A DNA stretch of 64,000 nucleotides from NCBI GenBank assembly GCA_017445225.1, contig JAFSUN010000011.1:124001-188000 (forward strand). The letters run 5' to 3'. Both the position numbers and the translations under genes were made by a program. The notes beneath the pieces were generated by a model. It saw nothing but the letters and a program-made list of their open reading frames with translations. It was not told the origin of the DNA and did not search any database. The stretch is from Erysipelotrichaceae bacterium. GTDB taxonomy: Bacteria; Bacillota_I; Bacilli_A; Erysipelotrichales; Erysipelotrichaceae. This document shows positions 7,070 through 15,635 of the stretch, piece by piece (the stretch's first letter is position 1; every line of letters begins with the position of its first letter).

Positions 7070-8578
7070 ATGGAAAAAAAGAAATACTGCGTAAACGGAA
7101 TCTGGAAAGAATCCAAGACTGATAAATACATGGAAGTAACCAACTCATCTACCGGTGAAGTCATGGCCTTAGTCCCCTGCTGCACTGCCGATGAAGTTGA
7201 AGAAGCCATCGCTTCTGCTGATGAAGCATTCAAGACCTGGTCAAGAATGCCGTTAGGCAGAAGAACTCAGATGATGTTCAACTGGCGTAATGTCCTGATG
7301 AACCATCTGGAAGAACTGACCGTTCTCTGTTCCATGGAGTTGGGCAAGAACCTCAACGAAGCCAGAGGCGACGTTCTGAAGGCCATTGAGCCGACGGAAT
7401 TTGCCTGCGGCATTTCCTACAGTTCTCAGGGTGTTGCTTCCCTGCAGGTAACCAACGGCTTTGATACCGCCAGTTACCGGATGCCGTTAGGCGTCGTAGC
7501 CGGCATCTGCCCATTCAACTTCCCGGCCATGATCCCCTGGGGATGGATGGTACCGCTGGCCATCGCTACCGGCAATACCGTGGTCTTAAAGGCCGCCAGC
7601 CAGACTCCGTTAACCTCCATGAGGATCCTGGAACTGTTCTATACCGAAGGTAATTTCCCGGCCGGTGTCGTCAACCTGGTTACCACTGACCGTAACAACG
7701 CCGAGATCCTGCTGACCGACAGCCGCATCAAGGCCGTCACCTTCGTCGGCACCACCGCTGTTGGCAAGCATGTCTACTCAACCGCTGCCGCTCATGGCAA
7801 GCGTGTTCAGGCTCAGACCGAAGCCAAGAACCACTGTCTGGTTCTCGAAGACTGCAATCTCGAAGCCACAGTCAACGCCATCATCAACTCCACCTACGGC
7901 TGCTCCGGCATGCGCTGCATGGCCTTACCGGTCGTCGTTGTTCAGAACAGCATCGCCGATAAGCTGGTTGCCATGTTAAAGGAAAAAGCTCAGAAGATGG
8001 TCATCGGCTGCTCCTACGATGAAAAGACCCAGCTGGGTGCCGTCGTCAGCCAGAAGCATAAGGAATCCATCTGCCGCTGGATCCAGAAGGGCATCGATGA
8101 GGGTGCTACCCTGGTACTTGATGGCCGTGACGTGGTTGTCGAAGGCTATGAAAATGGTTTCTTCGTCGGCCCGACCATCCTGGATAACGTTACTGAAGAC
8201 ATGACCGTCGGTAACAGAGAGATCTTCGGACCGGTCACCTGCATCAAGAGAGTTGAAAACTACGAGGAAGGCATCCGGATCATGAACAACAATCCGTTCG
8301 CCAACGGCTCTGCCATCTTCACTCAGAGCGGCTACTATGCCAGAAGATTTGAGATGGATACCGATGGCGGCATGGTCGGCATCAATGTCGGCATCCCGGT
8401 ACCGAGTGCCTACTTCCCCTTCTCCGGCAATAAGGACTCCTTCTTCGGCGATCAGCACGTCTTAGGTCTGGACGGCGTCCGTTTCTTCACCAGAGCAAAG
8501 ACCGTTACCAAGCATTGGTACGATGAAGAAGCCGCCAAGAGAAAGATGGATACCTGGGAAGGTACCGTTGAAAGATAG
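7070..8578 (+). CDS. aldehyde dehydrogenase, methylmalonate-semialdehyde dehydrogenase (MmsA/IolA)-like
   Basis: 502-residue aldehyde dehydrogenase. The catalytic cysteine is C283 in GCSGMRCMALP, which closely follows the GQRCMAL signature of the CoA-acylating methylmalonate-semialdehyde branch. The PFNFPAMIPWG segment (148-158) and the AKNH box also match that branch. Members oxidise semialdehydes, often to acyl-CoA, with NAD. No inositol or valine catabolic genes are nearby. The neighbouring transaldolase gene and 16-base spacing instead suggest a role in oxidising the aldehyde fragment of a sugar or sugar acid. The substrate and CoA dependence are inferred. Confidence 0.85.
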   Translation: MEKKKYCVNGIWKESKTDKYMEVTNSSTGEVMALVPCCTADEVEEAIASADEAFKTWSRMPLGRRTQMMFNWRNVLMNHLEELTVLCSMELGKNLNEARGDVLKAIEPTEFACGISYSSQGVASLQVTNGFDTASYRMPLGVVAGICPFNFPAMIPWGWMVPLAIATGNTVVLKAASQTPLTSMRILELFYTEGNFPAGVVNLVTTDRNNAEILLTDSRIKAVTFVGTTAVGKHVYSTAAAHGKRVQAQTEAKNHCLVLEDCNLEATVNAIINSTYGCSGMRCMALPVVVVQNSIADKLVAMLKEKAQKMVIGCSYDEKTQLGAVVSQKHKESICRWIQKGIDEGATLVLDGRDVVVEGYENGFFVGPTILDNVTEDMTVGNREIFGPVTCIKRVENYEEGIRIMNNNPFANGSAIFTQSGYYARRFEMDTDGGMVGINVGIPVPSAYFPFSGNKDSFFGDQHVLGLDGVRFFTRAKTVTKHWYDEEAAKRKMDTWEGTVER

Positions 8579-8602
8579 TACATACTGAAGATAAGCGGGT
8601 AA

Positions 8603-8654
8603 TTGCCTATTATCAGGCCGTTTGTGGTAAAATGGTTCTGGTAATACGATTACC
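8603..8654 (+). promoter_or_regulatory. possible promoter and inverted repeat before the NERD-like gene
   Basis: A TTGCCT / TAAAAT pair (8603-8608 and 8628-8633, spacing 19) is followed by a perfect GGTAAT-ACG-ATTACC inverted repeat at 8640-8654, next to the expected transcription start. The repeat could be an operator. The spacing makes the promoter only moderately convincing. Confidence 0.35.
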
Positions 8655-8681
8655 CGTATGTTTTATAGGAGAGAAATTTAC

Positions 8682-9344
8682 ATGCTTACATCGGCCGCGG
8701 AAGCCAGCACTTCCAATACACCCCAGTTATTCATTTATGCCATTGTCATATTCTGTACCGCCTTCTTCCTGCTCAGAGCCTGGATGAACTACGGTTCCTA
8801 TAAGCGGTCGATCCTTCCTTACGTATATGATAATTATCTGATTGACTACTACTGGCATCTGACCGTCCGCCAGAACGTCTCCTCTTCCGGCAAGCTGAAG
8901 TCCCTGCTGGGATTTCACCGGATCGTCTACTCCAACATCTCCAACCGCGAAGGCGAAATCGTCAACCGGCTGATGGTCGTCATTCATCCCAAGGGCATCG
9001 TCGTGGTATCCCATCTTGATCCCCTGGGCGAACTCCACGGCAGCAATGACGGCAGCTGGTACGTCAAACGCACCAGCAATGAAGGAACGAAGAATTTCAA
9101 GATCGACAACCCCGTTACCCACTTAAGGGAATACGATAAGCACATTAAGCCCCTGATCGATAACCGGGATACCGACAAGATCATTGCCATTGCCCCGGCC
9201 AGTGACATCTCTCATGTTCACTGTTCCATACCGGTCGTTCATTATGATGAGATCACCGATCTGATCGCCAAATCGGATTGCGGATACGGGCTTAACGAAC
9301 AGGAGATCGAAGAGATCTATGCCAAGCTGGGCGGTAAGAAATAA
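8682..9344 (+). CDS. membrane-anchored NERD-like protein
   Basis: 221 residues. One N-terminal membrane segment (about residues 12-28, FIYAIVIFCTAFFLLRAW) is followed by a soluble domain. The order of an early EGEIVNRLMVVIHPKGIVVVS strand pair, then GELHGSNDGSWYV, then NPVTHLREYDKHIKPLI resembles the NERD (nuclease-related) fold, where a hydrophobic-strand core precedes a W-containing motif and an NP...H helix. The usual acidic/lysine nuclease residues are not obvious, so activity is doubtful. The start at 8682 has TAGGAGAG upstream. The gene stands alone between a promoter-like region and its own terminator. Confidence 0.5.
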   Translation: MLTSAAEASTSNTPQLFIYAIVIFCTAFFLLRAWMNYGSYKRSILPYVYDNYLIDYYWHLTVRQNVSSSGKLKSLLGFHRIVYSNISNREGEIVNRLMVVIHPKGIVVVSHLDPLGELHGSNDGSWYVKRTSNEGTKNFKIDNPVTHLREYDKHIKPLIDNRDTDKIIAIAPASDISHVHCSIPVVHYDEITDLIAKSDCGYGLNEQEIEEIYAKLGGKK

Positions 9345-9366
9345 ACAATTACCCACACCGAACCTG

Positions 9367-9387
9367 AGGCCTTGAAAAAGGCCTTTT
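9367..9387 (+). terminator. rho-independent terminator
   Basis: Stem AGGCCTT / AAGGCCT with a GAAA loop followed by TTT, 22 bases after the stop codon of the NERD-like gene. Confidence 0.75.
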
Positions 9388-9445
9388 AGTGTCCCTGCCG
9401 GGATAAAGGCCTTTAGTTCTTGATGTTTTCTGATGCCTGACGAAA

Positions 9446-9951
9446 CTATTTCAGTTTTGCCAGATGGTCATTGATTATGTTGGTATCATCCGTTGAGGTG
9501 AAGACATGGAGCTGCCAGTCATCGGCAGAATCATAATGTTTCACAAACAGGATCAGAACCTGGTCGCTGCTGATGTACAGATCATACTGATTATACGGAT
9601 AACGCTGGATCAATTCGGACGGGTGATTCCTGAAATCATAATGTCCGGTTCCCGCCCACATGATGTGCGTAAATCCTTTGCTGTGCAGATATACATACTT
9701 ATTGTTTTCATTGTAGATCGGATATCTGTCCAGCTGCATCATCCCGTACCAGTAATCTCCGGCAAACAGATTCCTCTTCCCGTATATTGAAAAGAATGGT
9801 CCTTCACTGATCCGGTCGTCCAGAACTTCGTAAACCTGAAGCGTTTCATTGAAGGTCTCGGTTATCAGATAATCATGAATTCCTTTACGGTATGGATGAC
9901 CGCTACAATTAATGTCAGTATCAGGACGATGACCAGTCCAAGTTTTTTCAT
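9446..9951 (-). pseudogene. small membrane-anchored protein, frameshifted
   Basis: An ATG at 9951 with AGGGG upstream opens a frame beginning MKKLGLVIVLILTLIVAVI, a clear membrane anchor, but it stops at 9865-9867. From about 9880 another frame continues without a stop through HDYLITETF and YGKRNLFAG into the 98-residue reading frame ending at 9446. Joined, they make one protein of about 168 residues, so one base appears to be missing near 9867-9880. The gene follows the HAD gene by six bases and is the last of the ABC-importer operon. I do not recognise the family. A true pseudogene and a sequencing error are both possible. Confidence 0.65.
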
Positions 9952-9957
9952 TGTTAT

Positions 9958-10551
9958 TTACCCCTTATCTGCGATAATTCTTTTTAATTTCCGGATTGTC
10001 AACGGCGTCCACAGATGCCTTATGGCCATGAAACCCAGTTTTCTGGCAGTCCTGATGTTGGCATAATTGTCATCGATATAGATCGTTTCTTCCGGTTTCA
10101 GTTCATATCGTTCTATCAGCCGTCTGAAGATCTCCGGATCCGGCTTGCCGCGCTTCTCTTCGTAAGAGAAGACGTGACCGTCACATTCATGGAAGAAACT
10201 GTAAGAGCTCATGTCATCTTTCATCTTGTGGGAGAGATTGCTGAGAAGATAGACTTTATAGTCCCTTTTCAACTCCTTCATTAAACTGCTCATCTGCTCA
10301 TTTTCCCGGTTGAAGACCGCATAACTGCCCAGCAAGGCTTCCCGGACGCGGGGTGTGGTTTCCAAGCGGTCGATGACCTCATTGATCCCATAGAACTCCC
10401 CCAGATCACAGCGATGCCAGAGATCAGAGGTCATTATTCGGATCAAGTTGATGAGTTCTTTTGGCGTCAGGTGCAGTTTTTCAATAATAGCTTGGCGGTA
10501 GTTCCCCGTCACCAGCACTCCCATGATGTCAAAGACGACGTTACGAACCAT
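9958..10551 (-). CDS. HAD-superfamily phosphatase, YihX-like
   Basis: About 197 residues. Haloacid dehalogenase motifs are all present: nucleophile D8 in VVFDIMGVL, SNLS (motif II), the lysine of KRGKPDPE (motif III) and YIDDNYAN (motif IV). The second motif-I acid is replaced (D-I-M), as in the YihX/soluble-epoxide-hydrolase branch that carries FDxGGV and includes sugar-phosphate phosphatases. The start at 10551 has AGGGA and overlaps the end of the DUF624 gene by 11 bases, so the two are translationally coupled. Being encoded with a carbohydrate-regulated ABC importer, it may dephosphorylate the imported compound; that is inference. Confidence 0.8.
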   Translation of the reverse strand: MVRNVVFDIMGVLVTGNYRQAIIEKLHLTPKELINLIRIMTSDLWHRCDLGEFYGINEVIDRLETTPRVREALLGSYAVFNRENEQMSSLMKELKRDYKVYLLSNLSHKMKDDMSSYSFFHECDGHVFSYEEKRGKPDPEIFRRLIERYELKPEETIYIDDNYANIRTARKLGFMAIRHLWTPLTIRKLKRIIADKG

Positions 10552-11191
10552 TGCGTTCCCTGCGGTACTGTTCATTGCCCTTCTTGAACTTGTACTTCTG
10601 CAGCATGTCGGGGATAATGTGCCAGATCAGGTAGGCTACCAGGCCGGGCAGGATCGGCACAAATCCCGTTAAGAGGTTGATGACGGCGCCGATGCAGCAG
10701 ACGCTGACGGTAACGATCATCAAAGTCTGCATCAGGCAGGTAACGGCGATGTCCAGAGCCTTGAGAATGGAGGGTAAAACCCCTTCAGCCAGTTCTTCGG
10801 GAATCACGACGAAGACCAGTGATATCTCCATTAACAGGAAGATGGCCAGCACAAAGATGCCGGCCTGCGCCCGGATATCCAGGGTGCTGTTACCGGTACG
10901 GTAATAAATAAAGTCCCAGACGATGATGGCGATGGCGGCCAGGTTGATCAGCCAGACCAGCGTTGAGGTCTTGAAGAAGGCCTTAAAGGCCCAGAAATAG
11001 CGTCTCAGGGGCTTTTCTTCACCCTCGACCAAGTAGGCCTTGGTAGCGTAATTCACCGCTGAAAAGGCCGCTCCGGCTGTCACGATTGGCAATGAGAACA
11101 GCAGGCCGAAAAAGCCAAGCAGGACGATGTTTGTCACTCGTCCTGCCAGTTTTTCCATTATGCCGTTCCTGGTTTCAGGATCGTTATTCAT
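10541..11191 (-). CDS. DUF624/YesL-like integral membrane protein
   Basis: 216-residue protein with about five hydrophobic segments (for example VLLGFFGLLFSLPIVTAGAA near residue 25 and a pair near 75-130) and the LPIVTAGAA..A..Y motif typical of YesL. DUF624 proteins occur next to sugar ABC transporters in Bacillota, but their role is not established. The gene starts three bases after the end of the ABC ATPase gene and overlaps the HAD gene. Confidence 0.75.
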   Translation of the reverse strand: MNNDPETRNGIMEKLAGRVTNIVLLGFFGLLFSLPIVTAGAAFSAVNYATKAYLVEGEEKPLRRYFWAFKAFFKTSTLVWLINLAAIAIIVWDFIYYRTGNSTLDIRAQAGIFVLAIFLLMEISLVFVVIPEELAEGVLPSILKALDIAVTCLMQTLMIVTVSVCCIGAVINLLTGFVPILPGLVAYLIWHIIPDMLQKYKFKKGNEQYRRERNGS

Positions 11192-11194
11192 GGC

Positions 11195-12310
11195 TTATCT
11201 GATGATTTCCAGTGATCCCAAAGTCAGCTTGTTGGTTGACGCCTTGTCAAACAGCACGTATCTGTTACCCTCAAAGTTGAACTTGACGGTAGAATCCATC
11301 TTGAAGTCAACGCTTCCGAAGGCTACGGCCGCCAAAGTGATGTCATCGACAGCCAGTGACAGGGTGGTTTCCATGCCGCTCGGCAGTGATGAAATGACTA
11401 CGGCTTCCAGGCCATCGTCGCAGATTTTGACGAATTCCGGTCTGATGCCGAGAACGTATTCGCTCTGTTCCGGAATGTCGATCGGATCATTCGGAGTGAA
11501 GCGGCATTCAAACTTCTTGGAATCAAGGATGATCGTATTGCCATCCTTATGTCCGTGGCAATTGACGAAGTTCATGCTCGGATTGCCCATGAAGTCGGCA
11601 CAGAAGGTATTGGCCGGTTCGCCATAGAGTTCCAGCGGCGGGCAGTACTGCTGTAAGACACCCAGCTTGATCAGCGCGACCTTGGTTGACAGGGTCATGG
11701 CTTCGGACTGGTCGTGGGTAACGTAGACAAAGGTTGATCCGGTTGTTAAGTGCAGTCTCTTCAGCTCAGCTCTCATGTCATTTCTTAACTTAGCATCGAG
11801 GTTGCTCAGAGGCTCGTCCATCAGTAAGATCTTCGGATTGGGAGCCAGAGTACGGGCAATGGCTACACGCTGCTGCTGGCCGCCGGAGAGTTCAGCCGGA
11901 TAACGGTCCTTGTATTCTTCGATCCTCATGGTCCGGCAGATCTCATCGACACGCTGTTCGATCTTATCCTTGGGTCATTTCATGTTTTCCAGACCGAATG
12001 AGATGTTCCTTCTGACCGTCATGTGCGGCCACAAGGCATAGTTCTGGAACAGGAAGCCGATGTTACGCTTGTCCGGGGACAGGTTGATGCCCTTCTCATC
12101 GGAGAAGACGCAGACATCGTCAAAGTATATTTCGCCTTCGGTCGGAGTTTCCAGGCCAGCAATCATTCTCAAGGTTGTTGTCTTTCCACATCCTGAAGGT
12201 CCTAATAAGGAAACGAATTCGCCGTCCTTGATCACCATGTTCAGCTTATCGACGGCCAGGGATCCCTTTCCAAACTGTTTGGTTATGTTTTTCAATGTTA
12301 TTGTTGGCAT
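11195..12310 (-). pseudogene. ABC importer ATPase (PotA/FbpC-like) interrupted by an in-frame UGA
   Basis: The N-terminal part (12310 to 11975) has Walker A GPSGCGKTT and the Q-loop. It ends at a TGA at 11975-11977. The same frame then continues without interruption through PKDKIEQRVDEIC into [14 protein letters not shown] (signature), MDEPLSNLD (Walker B) and a C-terminal TOBE-like regulatory region. Read through the TGA, the protein would be 371 residues, the normal length for MalK/PotA/FbpC ATPases. The affected position is variable in the family; a CGA or TGG codon one change away would restore it. Nothing else in the gene is damaged, so the mutation is recent, suppressed, or an assembly error. 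Confidence 0.85.
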
Positions 12311-12314
12311 TATT

Positions 12315-14108
12315 TTATCCTCCTACACCCTTTTCAATTGAAGCGCCTGTGAGCTTTTCAACTGCGAAGTTGATTATTAATACGACGATGATGATCAGCA
12401 GGTTAACCGCATTGGAGAACTGAGTATAACCCTTTTCGTCATAGAAGAACAGTAAGGTAGTAAGTACTCGGTTGTTGGCGGTAACCAGGATTACGAATAG
12501 GCTCAGTTCACGCATTGCCGAGATAAATGGCAGCAGATATCCGGATACGATGGTGGCCTTTTCGATTGGAATGATGATCCTGGTCATGCGCTTGACCCAA
12601 GGCACGCCCATGATGATGCCGGCTTCCTCAATTTCCGGAGACAGCTGCATCATGGAGTTAACGCCGCTTCGCGAAGCCATCGGCAGGTATTTGACCGTAC
12701 CTATCAGCGCCAGGATGGCAAACGAACCGTAAAGTGAAGGAATAATGCCTCTTCTGGTTGAGAACATTGACAGATAGATGGCCGCAAATGCCATGGACGG
12801 AATCAGGTAAGGGATGAAGGTGAGGTTTTCAACCGTTTTAGAGATGAAGCTTCCCCTTCTCCTTACGATGCTGTAACCGGCCAGGAAACCGAGTGTACCG
12901 GCACCGACGGCACAGGTGAAGGCCAGTTTCAGAGAGTTGCCCAATGTCCGATAGACTTCGGGATTTCTCAGAATGCCCGGCTCGCTCTGCCAGGTGTCGT
13001 GACCCTGAGCCTGGCCAATCCAGAAGCTCAGGGTCAGGTTGCTGAAGTTATAGTCACCGGTAAAGGCCAGCAGTGATTCCAGGGCGAAGGTTACCAGCGG
13101 GATGACCGACATGGTCATGACCACGAAGAATGCCAGGCAGGAAATCGGTGTTCTCCAGAATCCCAGATGGAAGATGGAGATGTTGGCACTCTTGCCGGTT
13201 ACCGTCGCATAGGACTTGCGGTTGCCGATCAGGAATTGGTTGATTGTCATGATGATGACGCTGAGAACGATCATTATCATGGCCAGTATGTAGCCGACAC
13301 CCGGATTGGTTCCGTTGATCGAGGCATACAGTTCCGTGGTCAGCACGTAATAGCGAACCGGCAAGCCCAGAAACTGCGGGGTAGCGAAGGAAGCCATGGC
13401 TCCGGAGAATACCAGGATGATGGTACTGAGTACCGCCGGCATGACGATCGGGATCGTGATGCGGGTGAACATTCTTAATCTCTTGGTCTTCAGAATGATG
13501 GCTGCTTCTTCCAGGTTGGCATCCATGTTATGGAGAATGCCGCCGATCAGGATATAGGCAAACGGGGCATAGTGCATGCCGGTTACGATGATGATCGGGA
13601 ATTCGCCATAGGCAAACCAGGTCGGAACGGCTATTCCGGTCAGGGAATAGAAGATGCCGTTTGAACCGGTTACATCAATGTTCTTAAAGAAGTTCTTCCA
13701 GGCCAGAGCCAGGGTCCAGCTGGGCATGATGTACGGGAAGATGAACAGCTTGGTCATCAGGCCCTTCCATCTCATGTCGCTTCTGGAAACCAGCCAGGCA
13801 AATGATCCGCCGATGAGGATGGCAACCACACAGGCCCATGCCGAGGTATAGATGCTGTGCAGGATCGGATGCCAGAGCAGTGAGGTGCTGTATTCACTGG
13901 CGAATACGCGCTTCCAGTGATAGGTAGTGAAGGTACCTACCGCCTGCCCTACTCTTGATTTTTCCTGGGAATGCACCAGGAAGGTATCACCGACGATGGA
14001 GATCAGAGGAATTACTACCAGAAAGGTCAGAACAACCAGAAAAAGGACCAGGAGCACATTATAGGGCTTGCTCAGAAAAGTCTTGATTCTATTCCAACGT
14101 TTCTTCAT
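12315..14108 (-). CDS. fused ABC permease, FbpB/AfuB type
   Basis: 597-residue protein carrying two binding-protein-dependent permease domains in tandem. Each half has a set of about six membrane segments and an EAA-type loop: EEAAIILKTKRLRMFTRI in the first half and EEAGIIMGVPWVKRMTRI in the second. This duplicated layout is typical of the ferric-iron/sugar-phosphate/phosphonate FbpB group. The start at 14108 (MKKRWNRIK) has GAAAGGAA upstream, and the longer frame to 14159 lacks a ribosome binding site. Its partners are the ATPase just downstream and the binding protein upstream. Confidence 0.88.
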   Translation of the reverse strand: MKKRWNRIKTFLSKPYNVLLVLFLVVLTFLVVIPLISIVGDTFLVHSQEKSRVGQAVGTFTTYHWKRVFASEYSTSLLWHPILHSIYTSAWACVVAILIGGSFAWLVSRSDMRWKGLMTKLFIFPYIMPSWTLALAWKNFFKNIDVTGSNGIFYSLTGIAVPTWFAYGEFPIIIVTGMHYAPFAYILIGGILHNMDANLEEAAIILKTKRLRMFTRITIPIVMPAVLSTIILVFSGAMASFATPQFLGLPVRYYVLTTELYASINGTNPGVGYILAMIMIVLSVIIMTINQFLIGNRKSYATVTGKSANISIFHLGFWRTPISCLAFFVVMTMSVIPLVTFALESLLAFTGDYNFSNLTLSFWIGQAQGHDTWQSEPGILRNPEVYRTLGNSLKLAFTCAVGAGTLGFLAGYSIVRRRGSFISKTVENLTFIPYLIPSMAFAAIYLSMFSTRRGIIPSLYGSFAILALIGTVKYLPMASRSGVNSMMQLSPEIEEAGIIMGVPWVKRMTRIIIPIEKATIVSGYLLPFISAMRELSLFVILVTANNRVLTTLLFFYDEKGYTQFSNAVNLLIIIVVLIINFAVEKLTGASIEKGVGG

Positions 14109-14133
14109 ATGATTTTCCTTTCTACTTAAATCA

Positions 14134-14167
14134 AAGAGGGAGCGGACACAGACGTCCATTCCCTCTT
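14134..14167 (-). other. intercistronic stem-loop after the binding-protein gene
   Basis: AAGAGGGA and TCCCTCTT face each other across 18 bases that include an inner GGAC/GTCC pair. Such hairpins after a binding-protein gene usually raise its expression relative to the downstream permease genes. Confidence 0.6.
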
Positions 14168-14189
14168 AATACATCAAATAACTATTGGA

Positions 14190-15404
14190 TTATTTAATCT
14201 TCTGAATGAAGTCTTCAACTTTCCATCTGTTTTCAGCAGCCTGCTTGGCATCTTCCTGGATGAGGATCTTCTTCCATTCCTTAACCGGTAAGTCGCCGTC
14301 AGCTAACGGGTTAGCTGTGTTGCCGCTGTAGTCACCGTATCTGCCCTGCATGCCCTTGTAAACGGAGCCGTCCTTGCAGGTCAGAGTGCCGTCACCATAC
14401 CAACCTTCCTTGGAATATAACCAGATCAAGAAGGCCTTGGCTAATTCCGGGTTGTCAGCGTTGGCTACCTGTAAGCCGTAAATCGGATAAATGAAGCCGG
14501 CTACCGGGTTAACTTCGCTGGTGACATATAATAAGTTCCACTGATCATTGTCGAGCTTGGCGCGTGACTTTAAGTACTTGTTGAGGGTTAATAAGCCGCT
14601 CATCTTCTTTTCAGCTGCTGCGATGTCCTTGGCGATGGTGGAGTCTGATGAACCGAGAACCATGCCGTTCTTGTACATCATCTTGATGAACTGATAGCCG
14701 GCATTCGGGCAGTCGGAATCCAGAGTGATATCCTTGCCATAGTATGCCTTGTAGGCAGTTTCAAGCTTCTTGGCGTTCTCATCAGCGGTCAGGTTGACTA
14801 AGAAGTTCATGTTAACGCCTTCGGTTCCCGGATCCTTCATGGCTAAGGCGCCGGCATACTGAGGATCTGTGCAATACCAGATATTGGTGATCTGGCCTTC
14901 ACCGAAAGTACTCTCGGTGCCGTTATTGTACATGATGACCTTATTGCAGTAGTCCCAAACCAGCAGAGGTTCGCAGTCTTCGCCAACCAGGTCATAGATT
15001 TCCTTGTTGTACCAGTTGCTGACATAGCCTTCGTCAACGAGGTCGGTCAGAACACGGGCACCATCCTGAATGAAGATGATGTCAGCGCCCTTGACGCCTT
15101 CCTTGACTTCCTTGGCAACCTGGGTAACCTGAGTGGTGTCACCGATCTGAGTTCCTTCATAATCGATGCCAGGAGCATACTTGATCATGAAAGCTTCCAG
15201 AGCACTGTTAACTACTGAGTGAGTTGTGTAAACGGTTAATTTGTTGCCGTTCTTCTTTCCGGCTTCCAGCAGCTGTTCAAAAGTAGCTGTGTCAGGACCG
15301 GAAGCAGAATTGTTGTTGTTGCCGCCGTTGTTGTTATTATTGTTACAGCCAAACAGGGTAACGACCATCAATACTGCTACAAGAAGTGCTAATAATTTTT
15401 TCAT
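14190..15404 (-). CDS. ABC importer substrate-binding lipoprotein, FbpA/AfuA-like
   Basis: 404-residue extracellular solute-binding protein. A lipoprotein signal ends in VTLFGC (cysteine at residue 20) and is followed by an Asn/Gly-rich linker of about 16 residues. The mature domain begins with KLTVYTTHS and has the layout of the ferric/phosphate-sugar binding protein group. The usual paired tyrosines of iron-binding FbpA are not evident. A cre site lies in the leader, which favours a carbohydrate or sugar-phosphate ligand over iron. First gene of the operon with permease, ATPase, DUF624 and HAD genes. Confidence 0.85.
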   Translation of the reverse strand: MKKLLALLVAVLMVVTLFGCNNNNNNGGNNNNSASGPDTATFEQLLEAGKKNGNKLTVYTTHSVVNSALEAFMIKYAPGIDYEGTQIGDTTQVTQVAKEVKEGVKGADIIFIQDGARVLTDLVDEGYVSNWYNKEIYDLVGEDCEPLLVWDYCNKVIMYNNGTESTFGEGQITNIWYCTDPQYAGALAMKDPGTEGVNMNFLVNLTADENAKKLETAYKAYYGKDITLDSDCPNAGYQFIKMMYKNGMVLGSSDSTIAKDIAAAEKKMSGLLTLNKYLKSRAKLDNDQWNLLYVTSEVNPVAGFIYPIYGLQVANADNPELAKAFLIWLYSKEGWYGDGTLTCKDGSVYKGMQGRYGDYSGNTANPLADGDLPVKEWKKILIQEDAKQAAENRWKVEDFIQKIK

Positions 15405-15430
15405 AAAAACCTATTTCTCCTTCTAGCGCA

Positions 15431-15480
15431 TGTAAACGCTTTCCATCTTTGATTTTAATATAATTACCACATCTTCTCAA
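15431..15480 (-). promoter_or_regulatory. sigma-A promoter with CcpA cre site for the ABC importer operon
   Basis: On the minus strand TTGAGA (15480-15475) and TAAAAT (15457-15452) are 17 bases apart. Just downstream, at 15431-15444, TGTAAACGCTTTCC matches 13 of 14 positions of the catabolite-responsive element consensus TGWAARCGYTWNCW. A cre site at about +10 normally acts as a CcpA roadblock or repressor site, so the operon is probably repressed by preferred sugars. Confidence 0.75.
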
Positions 15481-15581
15481 GTCTTTTACTACAAATTAGT
15501 CTTTTTTATCAAGACATTCTCATATGGAAAAAGGAATTTTGATAAAGTCTTGAGAAAGTCTTATTAAAGGCCAAAATTGCT

Positions 15582-15610
15582 TTGTGAAAAACACCATATA
15601 ATGGTAAAAT
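15582..15610 (+). promoter_or_regulatory. promoter of the SDR gene
   Basis: TTGTGA (15582-15587) and TAAAAT (15605-15610) with 17-base spacing. An overlapping TATAAT at 15597 lacks a well-spaced -35. A TAAGGAG-type ribosome binding site follows. Confidence 0.5.
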
Positions 15611-15635
15611 TATAAGGTAAGGAGCAAAGAATAAC

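Noticed and set aside
11195-12310. UGA as a recoded sense codon (Trp, Gly or selenocysteine)
   Set aside because: Other genes in the window end at TGA, the position is not a known Sec site, and one isolated UGA is better explained by mutation or error.
14190-15404. Ferric iron-binding protein
   Set aside because: Fold family allows it, but paired metal-binding tyrosines are not evident and a cre site controls the operon.
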